Notes: a model not told the origin generated them from the letters alone. A DNA stretch of 64,000 bases from Mycobacterium botniense (GCF_010723305.1 NZ_BLKW01000002.1:992001-1056000), one strand, 5' to 3'. Shown: positions 19,905 to 29,362, numbered from the stretch's first letter. A program made the numbers and translations.

Positions 19905-20278
19905 GGCGGCGTGAGTTCCTTCCTGTCGGCGACGTCGTAGCGGCTTCGGCCCGGCAAGAAAGCACTTCGAGGCAGACCTGGAACGGGCCACGACTCGAGG
20001 CAACGAGCCGGGCAGACTTCTGATAAAGCCGCCGAAGCAAGACTGGGCAGACGTCGCCGCCCATGACCGGATGGACAGATCCCAGGCTGAGCATCCTTGA
20101 AGGGGCTAGACGATTCATGAGTCACACCCGATTAGGACGGCGACACCGATCCTGTCAGCCATCACCGGGCCAGTCCTGCAAATACTGACAGGCGGTTCAC
20201 AGCCGTAAAGCGAGATGATGTGACACTCACAGTTCATCTGCTTATCGACGCTACTCCCGTCCTGTCAACGGATCTCCG

Positions 20279-21094
20279 TTATCTACCGACCCTACCTACG
20301 TTGGGGTTCACAGCATGAGCCCACATGCTGATGAAGCGGCTAAGATTAAGGAGCCCTCGGTAGGCCAGGAATCGCGACTTTCTGACCACACCCGCCTGCT
20401 GCCCGTGTTCCCGCCAGTAGGTGGTCTCGTCACCGCTGAAGCTGTCGGTTTCAGCAGCCGTGTAGTAGTAAAGCGCTACCGACCGTCGCCACTTGCCTTG
20501 GGCAACGGGCACAGGAAATCCGTGCACCGAACGGTCGTCGGTCCGGAAGATGACGACTTTGCCCCAGTCCGGCACCACCGTCTTAACAGCCCGACCCTGC
20601 TTGTCGCATAACGAAAGACAACCCCCGTCCTGCAGCGTCCAGCCGTCGTTGAGGTAGACGAGTAGGTTGATGCGTCGGTAAAGGTTCAGCGCACGGTAGT
20701 AGTGGAAGTCGGTATGCGGACTTAGGATGCCACCGGGACCACTCAGGTGCAGGCCTCCGCCAAGTAGGTAGGGGTCGGGGAGCAGCTGCTTGATGCCGGT
20801 GATTTGTTCGAGCACCCTCAGGAACCGCGGTCCGGATAACTCCCTGATCAAGGCTCTAAACGGCTCCGGGATGAGGTCGAGATCAGAGCAGAACCGCTTG
20901 TTCTGCTGGTAACGGTCACGCATCTCGTTCCACCAGGGCCATGAAATGTCGGGAAAGGCATTGCCCGCTGCCGGAGCAAGGTTTAGAAGGTCATCGACCA
21001 CTAGGTGCTGGAACGGCTCGGCCGCCTCGAATTCGCGGCGCAGGTTCAACGCGTTGCGCTCGAGTTCTTCTACCTTGAAAACAGTATCTGCCAT
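20279..21094 (-). CDS. 2-oxoglutarate/Fe(II)-dependent oxygenase
   Basis: A 271-residue cytosolic protein beginning MADTVFKVEELERNALN. The metal-binding facial triad is visible as PHTDFHYY (His and Asp) and RSVHGFPVP (second His), followed by the 2-oxoglutarate-binding Arg region WRRSVALYYYT. The C-terminal half matches the prolyl-hydroxylase-like 2OG-Fe(II) family. I chose the ATG at 21094, after GGGAGA; the frame runs further upstream only through a duplicated fragment. In sugar clusters such enzymes hydroxylate or otherwise tailor sugars or lipids. Here it lies between IS debris and GT-2 and is divergent from GT-2. Confidence 0.8.
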   Translation of the reverse strand: MADTVFKVEELERNALNLRREFEAAEPFQHLVVDDLLNLAPAAGNAFPDISWPWWNEMRDRYQQNKRFCSDLDLIPEPFRALIRELSGPRFLRVLEQITGIKQLLPDPYLLGGGLHLSGPGGILSPHTDFHYYRALNLYRRINLLVYLNDGWTLQDGGCLSLCDKQGRAVKTVVPDWGKVVIFRTDDRSVHGFPVPVAQGKWRRSVALYYYTAAETDSFSGDETTYWREHGQQAGVVRKSRFLAYRGLLNLSRFISMWAHAVNPNVGRVGR

Positions 21095-21110
21095 GGTGGT
21101 ATCTCCCGTC

Positions 21111-21209
21111 GCTATGCGAGAAGAACCGCTTGTCCTGGTGGTAACGATCGCACATCTCGCTCCACCAGGACCGTAAAATGTCGGGAAAGGTGCCCACCGC
21201 CGCAGGAAA
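21111..21209 (-). pseudogene. Fragment of a second copy of the 2OG oxygenase
   Basis: A leftward frame just upstream of the oxygenase start reads FPAAVGTFPDILRSWWSEM then CDRYHQDKRFFSHSD. This matches residues 40-72 of the oxygenase (PAAGNAFPDISWPWWNEM then RDRYQQNKRFCSDLD) with both DNA and protein divergence. It is a scar of an older, related copy and not a recent exact duplication. Confidence 0.75.
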
Positions 21210-21536
21210 CATCGAGCATGGGACTGTTCACGATGCCCGTGGCCTGCTTTGCGGTAACCCCACTGGCCTGGCGGATATCGAGCCGAAAACGCCTGGCCTT
21301 TAGCGCTCTGCAAGAAACGAGGGAGTCGGTCTGACTCCATACCCCATAACCGACTCTAACGCAGCACGACACAGGCCTTATGCCTAGATCGAAGCAAACA
21401 GCAGTCCACTCTCTTTAAGAGACTGCTTGGCTGCTGTGTTTGGGTGATGACTGAAGGCAGGATAACCGAGCAGCCGACGGATCGCTCCTGCGGCCTCAGA
21501 CACCAACGAATTCCAGCCGACAGTCGAAGATCTAGG

Positions 21537-21597
21537 CATAATGACCGGTGCCCCTGACGTTGCCAACGGGCTCGACAAGCTGAAAGGCCAGAACTCG
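21537..21597 (+). promoter_or_regulatory. Promoter/leader of GT-2
   Basis: CATAAT at 21537-21542 is a likely -10 element, set in ACAGTCGAAG-N5-GGCATAAT. A near-copy lies before GT-3 at 26515. TGAAAGGCCAGA lies before the ATG at 21598. The in-frame ATG at 21541 overlaps the -10 element, so it is unlikely to be the start. Confidence 0.45.
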
Positions 21598-22875
21598 ATG
21601 AAAGTTGTGCTGGCATGCTATGGAATGCGTGGTGATATCGAGCCCTCCGTCGTTGTGGGCCGTGAGCTGCTGCGCCGCGGGCACGACGTGTGCATCGCCG
21701 TCCCGCCTAACCTGGTGGGCTTCGCCGAACAAGCAGGCGGGCTTGCGGCGGTCGCCTACGGACTGGACTCGCAAGCATTGGTCGAAGCGCAGCGCAGGTA
21801 CTGGACGTGTTTCTTCCGCACACCATGGAAGATCTCGCAGCTAAATAGGTTAGGACAGGAAATTTCGGCGTTCGTCAACCGATGCTGGAGCGAGGAAGCG
21901 ACCGCGACGCTGGCGTCGCTGGTGCACGGTGCCGACGTGCTCATCGCTGGTCTTGGTTTCGAGCAATTCCCCGCCAACGTCGCGGAGTATTACGACATAC
22001 CTTTGGCGACAGTGCATTTTCTTCCGATACGGGCCCATGGCCAGCTCCTGCCGTTTTTGCCGCCGCCGTTGAGCCGGGCGGCGATGACGGTGTACGAGTG
22101 GCTGTCGTGGAGCGGTGCGCTGAGGGAGGCAGAGGACGCGCAGCGCCGTGAACTGGGTCTGCCGAAGGCCACCCGCCCGGCGCCGCGACGCATCGCCGAG
22201 CGTGGATCACTGGAAATCCAGGCCTATGACGAGGTGTGCTTTCCCGGGCTGGCCACCGAATGGGCCAAATGGGATGGCCAGCGGCCCTTCGTCGGCGCGC
22301 TGGCACTGGAGTTGCCCACCGATGCCGATGACGACGTGTTGTCGTGGATCGCCGCGGGCACACCGCCGATCTGTTTCGGGTTCGGCAGTATTCCGGTGGA
22401 ATCCCCGCCCGACACCCTCGCCATGATCAGCTCGGCCTGCGCGCGGTTAGGGCAGCGGGCGCTGGTGTGTGCCGGCGGAACGGATTTCCGTGCCCTCCCG
22501 CATCTCGAGCACGTCAAGGTGGTGGGCGCGGTCAATTACGCGGCGATCTTTCCGGCCTGCCGGGCGGTGGTGCATCACGGCGGGGCGGGCACGCTGGCCG
22601 CGGGTCTGCGCGCCGGCGTGCCCCAGTTGATCCTCTGGACGTTCTACGATCAGCCACTCTTTGGTGCCGCGGTGAAACGGCTGCGGGTGGGCACTGCCCG
22701 GCGTTTTTCGACGACCACCGAGAAAACGCTGGTCGCGGACCTGCGTAAGATCTTGGCCCCGTCCTATCTGGCGCGGGCCCGTCAGATCGCCGCCCAGATG
22801 ACCCCGTCCGGTAAAAGCGCTGCGGCCGCCGCTGATCTGGTGGAAGATTTCGCCCGCGTGCGGCGGGTGCGCTGA
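21598..22875 (+). CDS. GT1-family glycosyltransferase GT-2 (Rtf/GPL type)
   Basis: A 425-residue GT-B enzyme starting MKVVLACYGMRGDIEP. It has the usual donor-site motifs ICFGFGSIPVE, VVHHGGAGTLAAG and WTFYDQPLFGAAVKRL, with the D-Q pair intact. About 145 bases at the 5' end (from 21631) are identical to GT-4, and the 3' two thirds are almost identical to both GT-1 and GT-4. Divergence is concentrated at residues about 60-180, the acceptor side, and in a 40-base island at 22624-22662. It probably adds a sugar to the same glycolipid family. Confidence 0.9.
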   Translation: MKVVLACYGMRGDIEPSVVVGRELLRRGHDVCIAVPPNLVGFAEQAGGLAAVAYGLDSQALVEAQRRYWTCFFRTPWKISQLNRLGQEISAFVNRCWSEEATATLASLVHGADVLIAGLGFEQFPANVAEYYDIPLATVHFLPIRAHGQLLPFLPPPLSRAAMTVYEWLSWSGALREAEDAQRRELGLPKATRPAPRRIAERGSLEIQAYDEVCFPGLATEWAKWDGQRPFVGALALELPTDADDDVLSWIAAGTPPICFGFGSIPVESPPDTLAMISSACARLGQRALVCAGGTDFRALPHLEHVKVVGAVNYAAIFPACRAVVHHGGAGTLAAGLRAGVPQLILWTFYDQPLFGAAVKRLRVGTARRFSTTTEKTLVADLRKILAPSYLARARQIAAQMTPSGKSAAAAADLVEDFARVRRVR

Positions 22876-22944
22876 TCAACGGCCGCGAGTCGCTGCACTG
22901 GTCGGCACGAGCCACTTCTGACATCTATCGAGTGGGTGTTTGGT

Positions 22945-23793
22945 TTAGGAACGTCCGCGCGTGTCGATGAGCCGAGCGATAGACGGCCAGTCGTTCGGAA
23001 AACGGTTGAGCATCTCGTCTTTCCGCCTATCGAGCGCCGAGATGTCCAGCGCCAGAAACTCATCGATGATCTCGCGCTGGCGCTCAGCAAGGACACGGGA
23101 ATTCGGGTCGAGATTTTGCACGATCGCGAGCCCTGTTGGGCGTACACCGATTACATTGACAGTCAGATCGGGTCGGTACTTTTTCAAAATTAAAATCAAG
23201 CGCCAGACATCGCCGCTCCAAAACCACGAAGTCCGTTCGCGAGCGGCGCTCGTCGTATCGATTGGGTACACGTCGTGGATCAGGATGATGGAGTCTGCAG
23301 AACAGCACTTTTCCACGTTGATGAAATCCCGCAGAGCAAACTCGATCCGGTGCAGGCCGTCGATGAAGGCAAGGTCTAAGGTCTTGCCTCCCAGCTCGGA
23401 AATTACATCGCACTGTTCGAAAAATTCGTCGCTGGTCAGCGTGAACACTCGCTGGCGGGGTCCGGCAGGCTTCCGTAGGCGGGGGTTCGGGTCGACTCCC
23501 AGCGCCAACGTTTCCGGCCGTACGATTTCGAACGAGAGGCCCTGATCGATGCCGATCTCCAGATAAGTGGCCGGTTTCAGGTGTTGATGAATGCGGGCCA
23601 GAACCCGCAAATAATCCTCGCCGGGAAACTCTAGTCGCGCCAGCATCTGATGTGCTCTAAGATGCGCCATCGAATAGTCAGCGGTTTGCAAAGCCGCATG
23701 ACACAACTCCGCCGCGCGTTCGGGTCTTCCCAGAAGTCGCTGGATAAAGGCTAGGCAGTACAGACGTCTTGCGCTGGTGAGGATAGCTACCAC
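22945..23793 (-). CDS. Class I SAM-dependent methyltransferase, possibly 5'-truncated
   Basis: A 282-residue protein. An N-terminal helical, TPR-like part (FIQRLLGRPERAAELCHAAL, residues 15-45) precedes a Methyltransf_24-type domain with TYLEIGIDQGLSFEIV (motif I), LALGVDPNPR, LDLAFIDGLHRIEFALRDF and SIILIHDVYP. The GTG at 23793 follows AGGGAA. The frame stays open and protein-like for another 60 codons upstream (for example HILEDVGATYRKNVDRAD) but ends at a TAG near 23975 without any ATG, GTG or TTG. The gene may therefore have lost its original start. It probably methylates a sugar; substrate unknown. Confidence 0.7.
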   Translation of the reverse strand: MVAILTSARRLYCLAFIQRLLGRPERAAELCHAALQTADYSMAHLRAHQMLARLEFPGEDYLRVLARIHQHLKPATYLEIGIDQGLSFEIVRPETLALGVDPNPRLRKPAGPRQRVFTLTSDEFFEQCDVISELGGKTLDLAFIDGLHRIEFALRDFINVEKCCSADSIILIHDVYPIDTTSAARERTSWFWSGDVWRLILILKKYRPDLTVNVIGVRPTGLAIVQNLDPNSRVLAERQREIIDEFLALDISALDRRKDEMLNRFPNDWPSIARLIDTRGRS

Positions 23794-24056
23794 GGCTTCC
23801 CTGTAATCGTCGTTGTCAGCCCGATCGACATTCTTGCGGTATGTCGCCCCGACGTCTTCGAGGATGTGTGTGATCGTACCGGCCAGGTCACCGCTGGGTG
23901 TCGCTTCGAGTGCCGTCGCCCATCCGATCTCACCCTTCGGCTGCCCACCCGGTATAGCACCCTCGTCGCTGCGCTAGAGGTAGAACACCCATGCGCCCAC
24001 GCGGGGTGAGAGAAAACAGTCCCTCTGTGACAGCTCAGCTCATCCGGGTGTGCGCG

Positions 24057-25274
24057 TCAACACAGGCCAAGAATCGCGCCAAGTGCGTCGCCGTAGCGAT
24101 GGTCACGTTGGAAGCGCTGCGCCGTTGCCACCGCACCAAAGGCAAGCCGTCGCCGCAGATCCTCATCTGATTCGAGTGCCATCAGGTTGGCTGCAAGGCT
24201 CTTCGCGTCCCCGGCGGGGCTCAACAGTCCGTTGACCCCGGGCTCGATGATCTCCGCGGTGCCACCCGAGTTCGTCCCGCATACCGGCAGCCCGGCTCTC
24301 ATCGCCTCCGCCGTGACGCAGCCGAACGCCTCGCAGTCGCTGCACATGAGCCCCACGTGTGCGGCGCGCCAGTAGCGCCCGACGTCACGCGTTGGACCGT
24401 GGATGGTCACGAGGTCCGCGACGCCGAGGCGTCGCGCCAGTGCGCGGATTGGTTTGTGATTGCCGGCGCCGACCAGGGTCAGGTCGATGTCAACACCGGC
24501 ATTGCGGGCAAGAGCAATGGCCCTGACTGCGAGGTGTTGTCCCTTGGTGGGAGCAAAACGACCGACGAGCGCAACTTTCAAGGGCTCTCCCGGGTGTCGC
24601 TCCGGCGGTGTGCCGGGTGGGGCGTCGATGACCGGGTAGACCACATGAGTCCTCATTTCTGGATCTATTGCGAGCAGCGCCTTCTCAACCGCTTGTGAAT
24701 TGCAGATCACCGCTTCGGACAGCCAGCCAATCAGACGGATGGTCCTGCGGTAGCCTAAAAGGAATCGCAGCCGATGGTCGTCTCGTCCGAACTCGTGAAC
24801 CATCCAGTAGTGCGGGATGCCAAGCAGTTTGGCTGCGATCGCGTGCGACGGAATGATCATCGTGTTGCTGAGCACCATCGTCGGGCGTAGTCGACCGAGT
24901 AGCATCACTGCTTGCATGATCCCCAGCAGCAGCAGCGCGCAGCGGGGCAGCGCGGCGATGAGCGCCTCAATGCGTGGGGTCCGCCACCGCTCCGGAAACG
25001 CCCAACACGGGATCCAGGCAACCTTGTTTCGGACCCCATACCGCGCGCACTCTGCCGCGAGGCTTCCTTTCCATGGGTAGACGGCGATCAAATCCAGGTC
25101 CGGCCGCTTTTCCCTTAGTGCCCGGGCGATGTCACGAAACACCGCTGCGGCCCCTCCGCCCAAATTGCCGTAGTTTGAGACCATCACCACCTGGGACACA
25201 GGGCTTGGTTGACGTGAGGCGTCGATCCCACGAAGCCAGGTTCTTACGCGGCCCCAGGTTTCAGCGGCGATCAT
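24057..25274 (-). CDS. GT4-family glycosyltransferase
   Basis: A 405-residue GT-B retaining glycosyltransferase. The N-terminal domain has SNYGNLGGGAAAVFRDIARAL. The C-terminal domain has VALVGRFAPTKGQHLAVRAI, LTLVGAG and the EX7E-type donor site CEAFGCVTAEAMRAGLPVCG followed by SGGTAEIIEPGVNGLL. One hydrophobic segment near residues 115-130 (ALLLLGIMQAVMLLG) may touch the membrane. It is the only GT4-type enzyme in the window. Mycobacterial relatives use GDP-mannose or UDP sugars. It probably extends the glycan. Confidence 0.85.
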   Translation of the reverse strand: MIAAETWGRVRTWLRGIDASRQPSPVSQVVMVSNYGNLGGGAAAVFRDIARALREKRPDLDLIAVYPWKGSLAAECARYGVRNKVAWIPCWAFPERWRTPRIEALIAALPRCALLLLGIMQAVMLLGRLRPTMVLSNTMIIPSHAIAAKLLGIPHYWMVHEFGRDDHRLRFLLGYRRTIRLIGWLSEAVICNSQAVEKALLAIDPEMRTHVVYPVIDAPPGTPPERHPGEPLKVALVGRFAPTKGQHLAVRAIALARNAGVDIDLTLVGAGNHKPIRALARRLGVADLVTIHGPTRDVGRYWRAAHVGLMCSDCEAFGCVTAEAMRAGLPVCGTNSGGTAEIIEPGVNGLLSPAGDAKSLAANLMALESDEDLRRRLAFGAVATAQRFQRDHRYGDALGAILGLC

Positions 25275-25502
25275 TGCCAGAGTGTATGCCGACCGTGTTG
25301 GTACCGGAGTACCGAACTAATACCGGTCCCCGTCCTCATCGGTGTAATTCAAGCGCGCACGAGATGCTGCCAACCGATACGGTTACTGCAGCCGGGACGG
25401 GAGTCCCACGCTTCGGGAAGCCGGGTTTCTTCTTGCTCAACGGGCCCAGGAATGGATGGCAACACCGCAGTGTCGAGTTGAGATCGCGGCCGCCCTGCTA
25501 AG

Positions 25503-26408
25503 ATGCACCGACCCTGGTCAACGATCTTGCTGAAATGGATTGGAATGCACAATTCGAACCGAATCATGGCCCAAATTCGCTGGACGGTCCGATCTGTTGT
25601 CTTGCTACTTAGGGTGGCCAGCGGACACCCGTCGGTATTGTGGCACTATTTTACAGACAATGTGCGCTATCGTCTGGTCAAGCTCGGGGTTCTATCCGGC
25701 GTGGCAAAGCATGTCGCTGAGGTTCGTGCGGGGTTCGCGGCGCACGCGGCGCAAGGCCAGTTCAAAATAAATTTCTTCGATTCGGACGACTGGAATATTG
25801 TGCTGTGGTGTCTTACTTTTTCAAGAATCTTTAATCGTGAAGATCCTGTGCGTATTCTTGAAATCGGATCCTGGGAAGGGCGTTCAACTCTGTTTCTCCT
25901 CACCTACTTCACGAACGGGCACTTGACTGCTGTGGACCCCTGGGCCGACAGGGATGACAACGAGTACAAGGTAACGAAGGAGTCGCGAGAGCGTGAAGCG
26001 CGTTTCGAGCGCAATCTTGCACCGTGTGCGGCACGGTTAACCAAACGCAAGGGCTCCTCGTTGCAGGTATTGCCACAACTGCTCGATGAACAGCAGGAAT
26101 TTGATGTTATTTATGTGGATGGATCGCACTTTGCCGACGATGTTCTAACCGATGGCATCAATGCGTGGCGCCTATTAAAGCGGGGCGGAATATTGATTTT
26201 CGATGACCTTTTATGGGCTTGCTACCCCCGTATGCGGGCCAACCCTGCGTGGGCGATCAATCTGTTTATGAAATACCACAGTGGAGAATATAGGATTCTG
26301 GGCGCTTCCTATCAAATGATCTTACAGAAAAAGATAACATCTACTGACCACGAATCGGCCGACCTCGCCGCCTTTCAGTTCGCGAGGGCCACCGTTGCAA
26401 CGAATTAG
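25503..26408 (+). CDS. Class I SAM-dependent methyltransferase (Methyltransf_24 type)
   Basis: A 301-residue protein with ILEIGSWEGRSTLFLLTYF (motif I, near residue 118), LTAVDPWADRDD, FDVIYVDGSHFADDVLTD and KRGGILIFDDLLW. These are the landmarks of class I methyltransferases related to the cephalosporin hydroxylase/TylF group. The gene is visibly richer in A and T than its neighbours, which suggests a separate origin. The start at 25503 is the longest; a second ATG lies at 25545 and neither has a good ribosome-binding site. Substrate unknown; a sugar of the glycolipid fits the context. Confidence 0.75.
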   Translation: MHRPWSTILLKWIGMHNSNRIMAQIRWTVRSVVLLLRVASGHPSVLWHYFTDNVRYRLVKLGVLSGVAKHVAEVRAGFAAHAAQGQFKINFFDSDDWNIVLWCLTFSRIFNREDPVRILEIGSWEGRSTLFLLTYFTNGHLTAVDPWADRDDNEYKVTKESREREARFERNLAPCAARLTKRKGSSLQVLPQLLDEQQEFDVIYVDGSHFADDVLTDGINAWRLLKRGGILIFDDLLWACYPRMRANPAWAINLFMKYHSGEYRILGASYQMILQKKITSTDHESADLAAFQFARATVATN

Positions 26409-26514
26409 CACTGAATCTGCCAGCACCGGCGACCGACGAACGCCGCGACAAAGATCTCGCACCGCCAGTCCGGGGAACAATGGCTAATCCCCAGCGAACA
26501 GTCGAAGAACCAGG

Positions 26515-26582
26515 CACAATAACCGATACCCCCGATATCGCCTATACGCACGACTAGCTGAAAAGGATAGGGTTCGTCTGCG
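26515..26582 (+). promoter_or_regulatory. Promoter/leader of GT-3
   Basis: CACAAT at 26515-26520 in the context ACAGTCGAAG-N5-GGCACAAT is a near-copy of the GT-2 promoter at 21537. GAAAAGGATAGG before the ATG is a good ribosome-binding site. Confidence 0.45.
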
Positions 26583-27857
26583 ATGAAATTCGTCCTATCA
26601 AGTTATGGAACGCGTGGCGAAGTCGAACCCTGCGTTGCTGTCGGCCGTGAACTGCTGCGCCGCGGCCACGATGTGTGCATGGCGGTCCCACGTGACCTGG
26701 TCGGCTTTGTTGAGGCAACGGGGCTCGGCGCGGTCGCCTACCGGTTGGACACGCGCGAAGTAACCGAGGCATACATCAACCTGTGGAGAGATTTCTATTT
26801 CTCCCGAAACCTCTACAGGATCCGGGAACTGATGAGCCTACGGCGCGAACTTGGCAAGATCGGTCTACAAAGCTTTTGGGACACGAGCACCACGCTGACG
26901 TCACTGGCCGAAGGAGCCGACCTGCTGCTCACCGGCGTGAATTTTGAGCAGCCCGCCGCCAATGTCGCCGAGCATTACGACATTCCGTTGGCCACGCTGC
27001 ATTATTCGCCGACACGGGCCAACGCCCAGATCGTTCCGATCCTGCCGGCGCCGTTGACTCGCACGGCGATGACGGCCTCCGAGTGGCTGGTCTGGCGCCT
27101 GACCAAGAACCTCGAGGACGCGCAGCGTCGTGAACTGGGTTTACCGAAGACCAAAGCTCCCTATCCGCGACGGATCGCCGAACGTGGATCGCTGGAGATC
27201 CAGGCCTACGAGGAGGTGTGGTTCCCTGGGCTGGCCGCCGAATGGGCCAAATACGGCAGCCATCGCCCCTTTGTCGGTGCGCTGTCCATGGAGTTGCCCA
27301 CCGACGGCGACGAGGAAGTCTTGTCGTGGATCGCCGCGGACACACCGCCGATCTGTTTCGGGTTCGGCAGCATCCCGGTGGAATCCCCCCCTGACATACT
27401 CGCCATGATCAGCTCGGCCTGCGCGCAGTTAGGACAGCGGGCGCTGGTGTGCGCCGGTTCGACGGATTTCCGTCCACTCCCGCATCTCGAGCATGTCAAG
27501 GTGGTGGGTGCGGTCAATTACGCGGCGGTCTTTCCCGCCTGCCGCGCAGTCGTGCATCACGGTAGCACCGGTACCACGGCCGCGGGCATGCGCGCCGGAG
27601 TCCCCACGCTGATCCTCTGGACGATACGTGATCAGGCGATCTTGGGATTCCAGATAAAACGACTGAAACTGGGTACCTTCCGGCGTTTTTCGACCACTAC
27701 CCGCGAATCGCTGGTTGCGGACCTGCGCCGCATACTGGCTCCGGAATACCTCTCTCGCGCCCGCGAGATCGCCACCCGCATGACCAAACCCGCCGACAGC
27801 GTCGCGGCCGCTGCCGATCTGGTGGAAAACCTTGCCCGCCTGCGGCGGGTTCGATGA
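26583..27857 (+). CDS. GT1-family glycosyltransferase GT-3 (Rtf/GPL type)
   Basis: A 424-residue GT-B enzyme starting MKFVLSSYGTRGEVEP. The donor-site motifs are ICFGFGSIPVE, VVHHGSTGTTAAG and WTIRDQAILGFQIKRL. The HHGGAGT of GT-1, GT-2 and GT-4 is HHGSTGT here, and the segment after DQ is distinct (FQIKRLKLGTFRR). It is clearly diverged along its whole length, so it has escaped the homogenisation that ties GT-1, GT-2 and GT-4 together. It probably uses a different donor or acceptor. Confidence 0.9.
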   Translation: MKFVLSSYGTRGEVEPCVAVGRELLRRGHDVCMAVPRDLVGFVEATGLGAVAYRLDTREVTEAYINLWRDFYFSRNLYRIRELMSLRRELGKIGLQSFWDTSTTLTSLAEGADLLLTGVNFEQPAANVAEHYDIPLATLHYSPTRANAQIVPILPAPLTRTAMTASEWLVWRLTKNLEDAQRRELGLPKTKAPYPRRIAERGSLEIQAYEEVWFPGLAAEWAKYGSHRPFVGALSMELPTDGDEEVLSWIAADTPPICFGFGSIPVESPPDILAMISSACAQLGQRALVCAGSTDFRPLPHLEHVKVVGAVNYAAVFPACRAVVHHGSTGTTAAGMRAGVPTLILWTIRDQAILGFQIKRLKLGTFRRFSTTTRESLVADLRRILAPEYLSRAREIATRMTKPADSVAAAADLVENLARLRRVR

Positions 27858-28217
27858 CCGTTGCCTGGTGATGAAATCGCGCTCGTCTGCTTAAAAACTC
27901 GACGCTGGAATATCCGTTGGTTATGGCGTTCCGATAAGCCATGGTCGCGGAGCAACAATTTTCGTGGCCGAAGGTTTCGGTTTGGCCCACCTGATTTCGC
28001 TGCCGATCGAGTGCGCGCGGCAACCTTGTATGCGCCCCAACGGCATACCAACAATACCGCCAATATCCTCGGTAACAATCCCCGCAGCGGGAACGATGCC
28101 CCGTCAGCGCGACAAACGCTCTCTCGCGGGGTTTGCGGATAATCAGCACGCGACAAAGTAGTGTCGGCACGTCGTCACCCTTCTCGGGTGGCCTACAGCA
28201 AGTGCTAGCATCCGTCC
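27858..28217. other. Intergenic stretch with possible coding remnant
   Basis: About 360 bases. One leftward frame around 27930-28090 reads IVTEDIGGIVGMPLGRIQG and APRPWLIGTP, which has protein-like composition but no family I can name and no start. It may be debris of a lost gene. The region also has to hold the promoter of the oxidoreductase at 28218. Confidence 0.3.
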
Positions 28218-29207
28218 GTGTCTGGACACGGCGCCCCGGTGCGGATCGGCATCCTGGGGGCGGCGCGCATCGCGCCCAAAGCACTCATCAAACCGGCCAA
28301 GAAAAACAGCGACGTCGTGGTTGCCGCGGTGGCGGCACGCGATGTGTCACGTGCTCAGGCTTTCGCTGCCAAACACGGTATCGCCCGGGTACACGACTGC
28401 TATGAGGCGCTGATCGCCGATCCGGATCTGGATGCCGTCTATAATCCGCTGCCGAACGCCTTGCATGGCAAATGGACCCGAGCCGCGCTCGCTGCGAGCA
28501 AGCACGTGCTGTGCGAAAAGCCCTTCACCGCCAATGCCGCTGAGGCCCGCGAAATCGCCGAAGTGGCCGCAAGGTCAGACCGAGTTGTGATGGAGGCATT
28601 CCATTACCGCTACCATCCGTTTGCTTTGCGCGTCGAGGAAATCCTTGCCTCCGGCGAGCTCGGGACGTTGCAGCACGTCGAGGCTACCGTGTGCTTTTGG
28701 CTGCCAAAGTTTTCCGATATCCGTTATGACTATTCCCTCGGCGGCGGCGCACTGATGGACGTCGGCTGCTATGCGGTCGACATAGTCCGCACGTTCGGCG
28801 GATCAACTCCGAAAGTTGTTTCTGCACAGTCCAAATTGCATCATGCGAATCTGGACCGGGCCATGACCGCCGAGTTGCGGTTTCCAGGCGGGCACACGGG
28901 CCGGGTCCACTGCTCGATGTGGTCGTCGGATCTCCCGCGGTTCACAGCCAAAGTGGTGGGCGACCGCGGCGAACTGCGGCTCAATCCGTTGATACCTTTC
29001 CAGCGGTTTTCGGTCCGATCAGTTAACGCTAAACGCGTAGAGCGTTTCCCATCACGCCCCACCTACGCCTATCAGCTTGACGCTTTCGTTGCCGCCGTGT
29101 TGAACGGTGAACCGGTGAAGACGGGACCGCAGGACGCAGTCGAGAACATGACCGTCATCGATGCGATCTATCGCGCTGCCGGTCTGCCGCTGCGCCAGCC
29201 GGCGTAG
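28218..29207 (+). CDS. Gfo/Idh/MocA-family NAD(P)-dependent oxidoreductase
   Basis: A 329-residue cytosolic enzyme. The N-terminal Rossmann motif is RIGILGAARIAPKALI, the signature EKP is in HVLCEKPFTANAAEA (near residue 100), and the catalytic-domain motif is GGGALMDVGCYAVDIVRTFG (near 175). The start is GTG (VSGHGAPVRIG). Members act on sugars or cyclitols, for example making keto- or deoxysugar intermediates. Together with the two GMC oxidases and RmlA it suggests unusual sugar chemistry. An ISL3 element has inserted 38 bases after its stop. Confidence 0.88.
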   Translation: MSGHGAPVRIGILGAARIAPKALIKPAKKNSDVVVAAVAARDVSRAQAFAAKHGIARVHDCYEALIADPDLDAVYNPLPNALHGKWTRAALAASKHVLCEKPFTANAAEAREIAEVAARSDRVVMEAFHYRYHPFALRVEEILASGELGTLQHVEATVCFWLPKFSDIRYDYSLGGGALMDVGCYAVDIVRTFGGSTPKVVSAQSKLHHANLDRAMTAELRFPGGHTGRVHCSMWSSDLPRFTAKVVGDRGELRLNPLIPFQRFSVRSVNAKRVERFPSRPTYAYQLDAFVAAVLNGEPVKTGPQDAVENMTVIDAIYRAAGLPLRQPA

Positions 29208-29245
29208 CTGGTCACTGAAATCGTTGTCCCAGAAAGTATCCCGGA

Positions 29246-29253
29246 CATAATTG
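29246..29253. repeat. Left target-site duplication of the ISL3 element
   Basis: CATAATTG, repeated exactly at 30676-30683. Eight-base duplications are typical of ISL3-family insertion. Confidence 0.9.
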
Positions 29254-29362
29254 GGCTCTTCGCAGTTGAGGGTGTAGAGGTGGTCGGCGCGTCGCTGCCG
29301 GGATAGGGGTCGAGGTCTTCTGATGATGGGAGTTTCCATACTGCCTATCAGAAGACCTCGAC

